Of a DNA stretch of 64,000 bases, positions 61,766-64,000 are shown piece by piece (within the stretch, counting starts at the first letter, position 1; each line of letters opens with the position of its first letter). The notes beneath the pieces are model-generated. The model did no database searches. It saw only the letters and a program-made list of their open reading frames with translations, and had not been told where the DNA came from. A program made the position numbers and the translations under genes. Source of the DNA: Microbacterium schleiferi (GTDB taxonomy: Bacteria > Actinomycetota > Actinomycetes > Actinomycetales > Microbacteriaceae); the NCBI RefSeq assembly GCF_020781975.1, contig NZ_JAJGNI010000005.1, forward strand, positions 124,001 through 188,000. Reading direction: 5' to 3'.

Positions 61766-63469
61766 CTACTCCTCGCCCGAGAGCTCCAGAAGCTTCGCGC
61801 GCACCTGCCGCCGCAGGACCTTTCCGATCAGTGACTTTGGTAGCTCATCGACGACGAAGATTCGGCGCGGCACCTTGTAGGGGGTGAGGATGCTGCGCGC
61901 GAACTCGCGAATAGCGGTCTCGTCGATGTCCTCGACGCTGGACTCGAGCACGATAGCGGCGACAACCTCTTCACCGGAGTGCTCCGACGGCATCCCGACG
62001 ACCGCGACATCGGCAACGGCAGGATGCTGCCGCAGCACTCCCTCGACCTCGGTCGGGGCGACGTTGAAGCCTCCTGTGATGATGAGCTCCTTGATGCGGT
62101 CGACGATCCGCACGAACCCGGCGTTGTCGATTGTGACGATATCGCCGGTGCGGAACCAACCGTCGACGAAGACCTCCTCGGTCTCTTCCGGTCGCCCGTA
62201 GTAGCCAGAGAAGACCTGGGGGCCACGCACGATCAGTTCGCCACGCTCGCCCTGCGCGACGTCCGTCGTCGGATCATCTGGGTCGACGACGCGACACTCG
62301 GTGCCCGGAAGAGGCAAACCGACGGTGCCGGGGACGCGGTTGTCGGCGACGGGGTTCGCCATCAGTACGGGGGAGCACTCGCTGAGGCCGTAACCTTCGA
62401 CGAGGTATCCGCCGGTCTCGGCCTCGAACGGCACGACGAGTTCGTGCGGGAGTGCCATTGCTCCCGAGATCGCGACGCCCGTACCCGCGAGCGAAATCCC
62501 CGTGCGCTGAGACTCCTTCAAGAGTCGATCAGCGATCGGCGGTACGAGCGGCAAGAAGGTCGCCGGATGCTTCTTCGTGACCTCGAGCACCATGTCGGGA
62601 TCGAACCGCGGGAAAAGTACCAGGCGGGCGCCCATTGACATCGCGAACGTGAGACACAGCGTCAGTCCGTACGCATGGAACATCGGCAGGACGGCGTAGA
62701 CGACGCATCCTTCGCCGCGCTGGATCGTGGGAACCCACGCCCGCGCCTGGGCAGCGTTCGAGAGCAGGTTGCGATGTGTCAGCGACGCGCCCTTGGGGTT
62801 GCCCGTCGTTCCGCTCGTGTATTGGATCAGGGCGAGATCGTCGGTGGAGGGTGACGGGTGCGCGGCAGGCAGCGGCTCGTGGCTCGCGACGTCATCCCAG
62901 CTGACGGCACCGCTGACTCGCTCGGTGAGGGCGGTGCGCGCCTCGCGTGCTTTGGCGATCGGGAGCTTGAGTGCCAGCTGCATCGTCCAGGGCATCGCCT
63001 TGGTGATGTCGACCGAGATGAGTGTGTCGACACGCAGATCGCGGGGGAACTCCTGAACGGTGCGCACGACCTTGCTCCACACGATCGCGTGCTTGGCGCC
63101 GTGGTCTTCGAACTGCTTGCGCAGTTCCCGCGGGGTGTAGAGAGGGTTGTGCTCGACGACAACGGCTCCCAAGCGCAGGATCGCGTAGAACGCGACGATG
63201 TGCTGCGGGCAGTTGGGCAGCACGATCGCGACCGGGTCGCCTGCCCGGACGCCGTGTGCGTGCAAGGCGGCAGCAGCGCGTTGGATCTGCTCGTCGAGCG
63301 ACCGATAGCTCGTCGTACGTCCGAAGAACTGCAGCGCGGGAGCATCGGGATAATCCCGGACGGATGTCGCAACGATGTCGACGAGTGACCCGCTGACCGG
63401 ATCGAGGTCCTCGGGGACCCCCTCCGCGTAGCTGGCGATCCAGGGGCGAGGCGGGTCGTACTGCATCAC
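61766..63469 (-). CDS. fadD: Long-chain fatty-acid-CoA ligase
   Basis: Activates fatty acids with ATP and CoA (ANL superfamily). 567 residues with the P-loop YTSGTTGNPKGASLTH, VLPMFHAYGL, VEGYGLSECSPV (A5), GWFRTGDIV (A7) and PKSLIGKVLRRQ containing the catalytic Lys (A10). The start is GTG 63469 or the next codon ATG; TAGGCT seven bases upstream favours the GTG. The exact chain-length preference is not readable. Confidence 0.94.
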   Translation of the reverse strand: MMQYDPPRPWIASYAEGVPEDLDPVSGSLVDIVATSVRDYPDAPALQFFGRTTSYRSLDEQIQRAAAALHAHGVRAGDPVAIVLPNCPQHIVAFYAILRLGAVVVEHNPLYTPRELRKQFEDHGAKHAIVWSKVVRTVQEFPRDLRVDTLISVDITKAMPWTMQLALKLPIAKAREARTALTERVSGAVSWDDVASHEPLPAAHPSPSTDDLALIQYTSGTTGNPKGASLTHRNLLSNAAQARAWVPTIQRGEGCVVYAVLPMFHAYGLTLCLTFAMSMGARLVLFPRFDPDMVLEVTKKHPATFLPLVPPIADRLLKESQRTGISLAGTGVAISGAMALPHELVVPFEAETGGYLVEGYGLSECSPVLMANPVADNRVPGTVGLPLPGTECRVVDPDDPTTDVAQGERGELIVRGPQVFSGYYGRPEETEEVFVDGWFRTGDIVTIDNAGFVRIVDRIKELIITGGFNVAPTEVEGVLRQHPAVADVAVVGMPSEHSGEEVVAAIVLESSVEDIDETAIREFARSILTPYKVPRRIFVVDELPKSLIGKVLRRQVRAKLLELSGEE

Positions 63470-63476
63470 GGCATTC

Positions 63477-63482
63477 AGCCTA
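63477..63482 (-). promoter_or_regulatory. Predicted -10 box of fadD (TAGGCT)
   Basis: TAGGCT on the minus strand, seven bases, GTG. Third occurrence of this hexamer in start-proximal position (with coaD and ftsY). Confidence 0.55.
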
Positions 63483-63519
63483 GGGGGGAGCGCGCCGCCC
63501 CTGAAGGTCCGGCTCGCGG

Positions 63520-64000
63520 TCAGAGTGTCTCGAAGGCGAGATGGCGCACGATCGCACGAGCGCGTGAATCCGGATCGGGAGGAGGCGGCGTTGCGCCACT
63601 GAGCCAGATTCCGGCGAGTCCGTGCACGATAGCGAACGCAGCGTACGCCGAATCGTGCGCCTCCTCGTCATCCGACGCGTCAGTGCGGGCATCGGCAACG
63701 GCCCGCTCGAGGATGCCCCATGTCGCCATCCGTGCTGCAGCGAGTGAGGAATCCTCCTCATCGGTCAGTCGCGGTGTCCACATCACCGCGTAGTGGCCAG
63801 GATGGGCGAGCGCCCACGTCACGTAGGTCACGCCGTGGTGGTAGATGTCGCCGCCCGCCTCTGTCAGCGCCGCACTGACAACATCGTCGCGGCCGCCGGG
63901 GTAGACAACCCTGCCGCGCCTTCGACGCCGCTCCTTCCGCGAGCGATGCTGCAGGTCGTCTTCATCGCGAGCGGGATCGTGGCTGCGCTCCCGGCTCATC
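63520..64000 (-). CDS. TetR/AcrR-type regulator, C-terminal part (5' end outside window)
   Basis: The frame is open to the right edge. About 160 residues are visible. YVTWALAHPGHYAVMWTPRL, then ILERAVADAR and AAFAIVHGLAGIWLSG, match the C-terminal ligand domain of WHG-type TetR regulators. The N-terminal HTH is not visible and presumably lies beyond 64000. The first visible 35 residues are odd, with a run RSRKERRRRRGR. ATG 63999 is therefore probably internal. Located 50 bp upstream of fadD on the same strand; it may regulate fatty-acid genes, as many such proteins do. Confidence 0.6.
   Translation of the reverse strand, partial: MSRERSHDPARDEDDLQHRSRKERRRRRGRVVYPGGRDDVVSAALTEAGGDIYHHGVTYVTWALAHPGHYAVMWTPRLTDEEDSSLAAARMATWGILERAVADARTDASDDEEAHDSAYAAFAIVHGLAGIWLSGATPPPPDPDSRARAIVRHLAFETL

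Overview
The window is typical high-GC actinobacterial chromosome, most like Microbacteriaceae (Microbacterium or a close relative). The evidence is the very high GC content, dense mostly gene-to-gene packing, many GTG starts, ATGA or GTGA start/stop overlaps, the actinobacterial GlgE pathway, DUF2469, and the conserved order coaD - DUF177 - rpmF - rnc - mutM ... smc - ftsY ... ffh ... rpsP - khpA - rimM - trmD ... rplS - lepB - rnhB - DUF2469 - yraN - comM - dprA ... rpsB - tsf - pyrH - frr - cdsA. The species call is inference; no rRNA or tRNA gene was found. No transposon, prophage or CRISPR array was seen.

Layout. 1-5.5 kb: the 3' side of rsmD, recG, and the coaD-to-mutM run. 5.5-12 kb is an insertion into the core order: a P-loop protein, a secreted serine hydrolase, a two-component system, a tandem GNAT acetyltransferase with a small partner gene, and a 31-residue ORF. 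12-21 kb: smc, ftsY and ffh, interrupted by a DUF2004 gene, the lipoate pair lipB-lipA and a TetR regulator. 21-26 kb is a second accessory stretch: a polytopic membrane protein coupled to a processive GT2 with a GspE-N-like domain, a GCS2 ligase and a pair of SMR transporter subunits. 26-44 kb is the ribosome, secretion and cell-growth backbone, with pyk, map, xerC, a DUF3060 lipoprotein and an M23 protein inserted. 44-50 kb holds cell-envelope and hypothetical genes, ending with a three-TM protein coupled to a thioredoxin-TPR protein. 50-56.5 kb is the glgX-glgE-glgB alpha-glucan block on the minus strand. 56.5-61 kb carries a NifS-like desulfurase, mnmA and ligA. 61-64 kb has a DUF4262 gene, an acyl-CoA ligase and the 5'-truncated end of a TetR-like regulator.

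Expression. About twenty genes carry a TANNNT hexamer six to nine bases before the start codon, which suggests widespread leaderless transcription. A smaller set (rpsP, rplS, map) has CAGAAT -10 boxes. The rplS and rpsB leaders fold into clear secondary structures, rpsP has a perfect 11-bp inverted repeat over its -10 region, and strong hairpins follow rplS, rpsB and tsf.

The most unusual observations are: a strand-symmetric hexamer GGATGC/GCATCC found several times more often than composition predicts, including 13-bp mirror pairs inside rnc, smc and mnmA; the rplS three-way-junction leader; the GspE-N/GT2 plus membrane-protein module; a cysteine desulfurase whose PLP-contacting Gln is replaced by Ala; and a small ORF with a full promoter and a near-perfect ribosome binding site.
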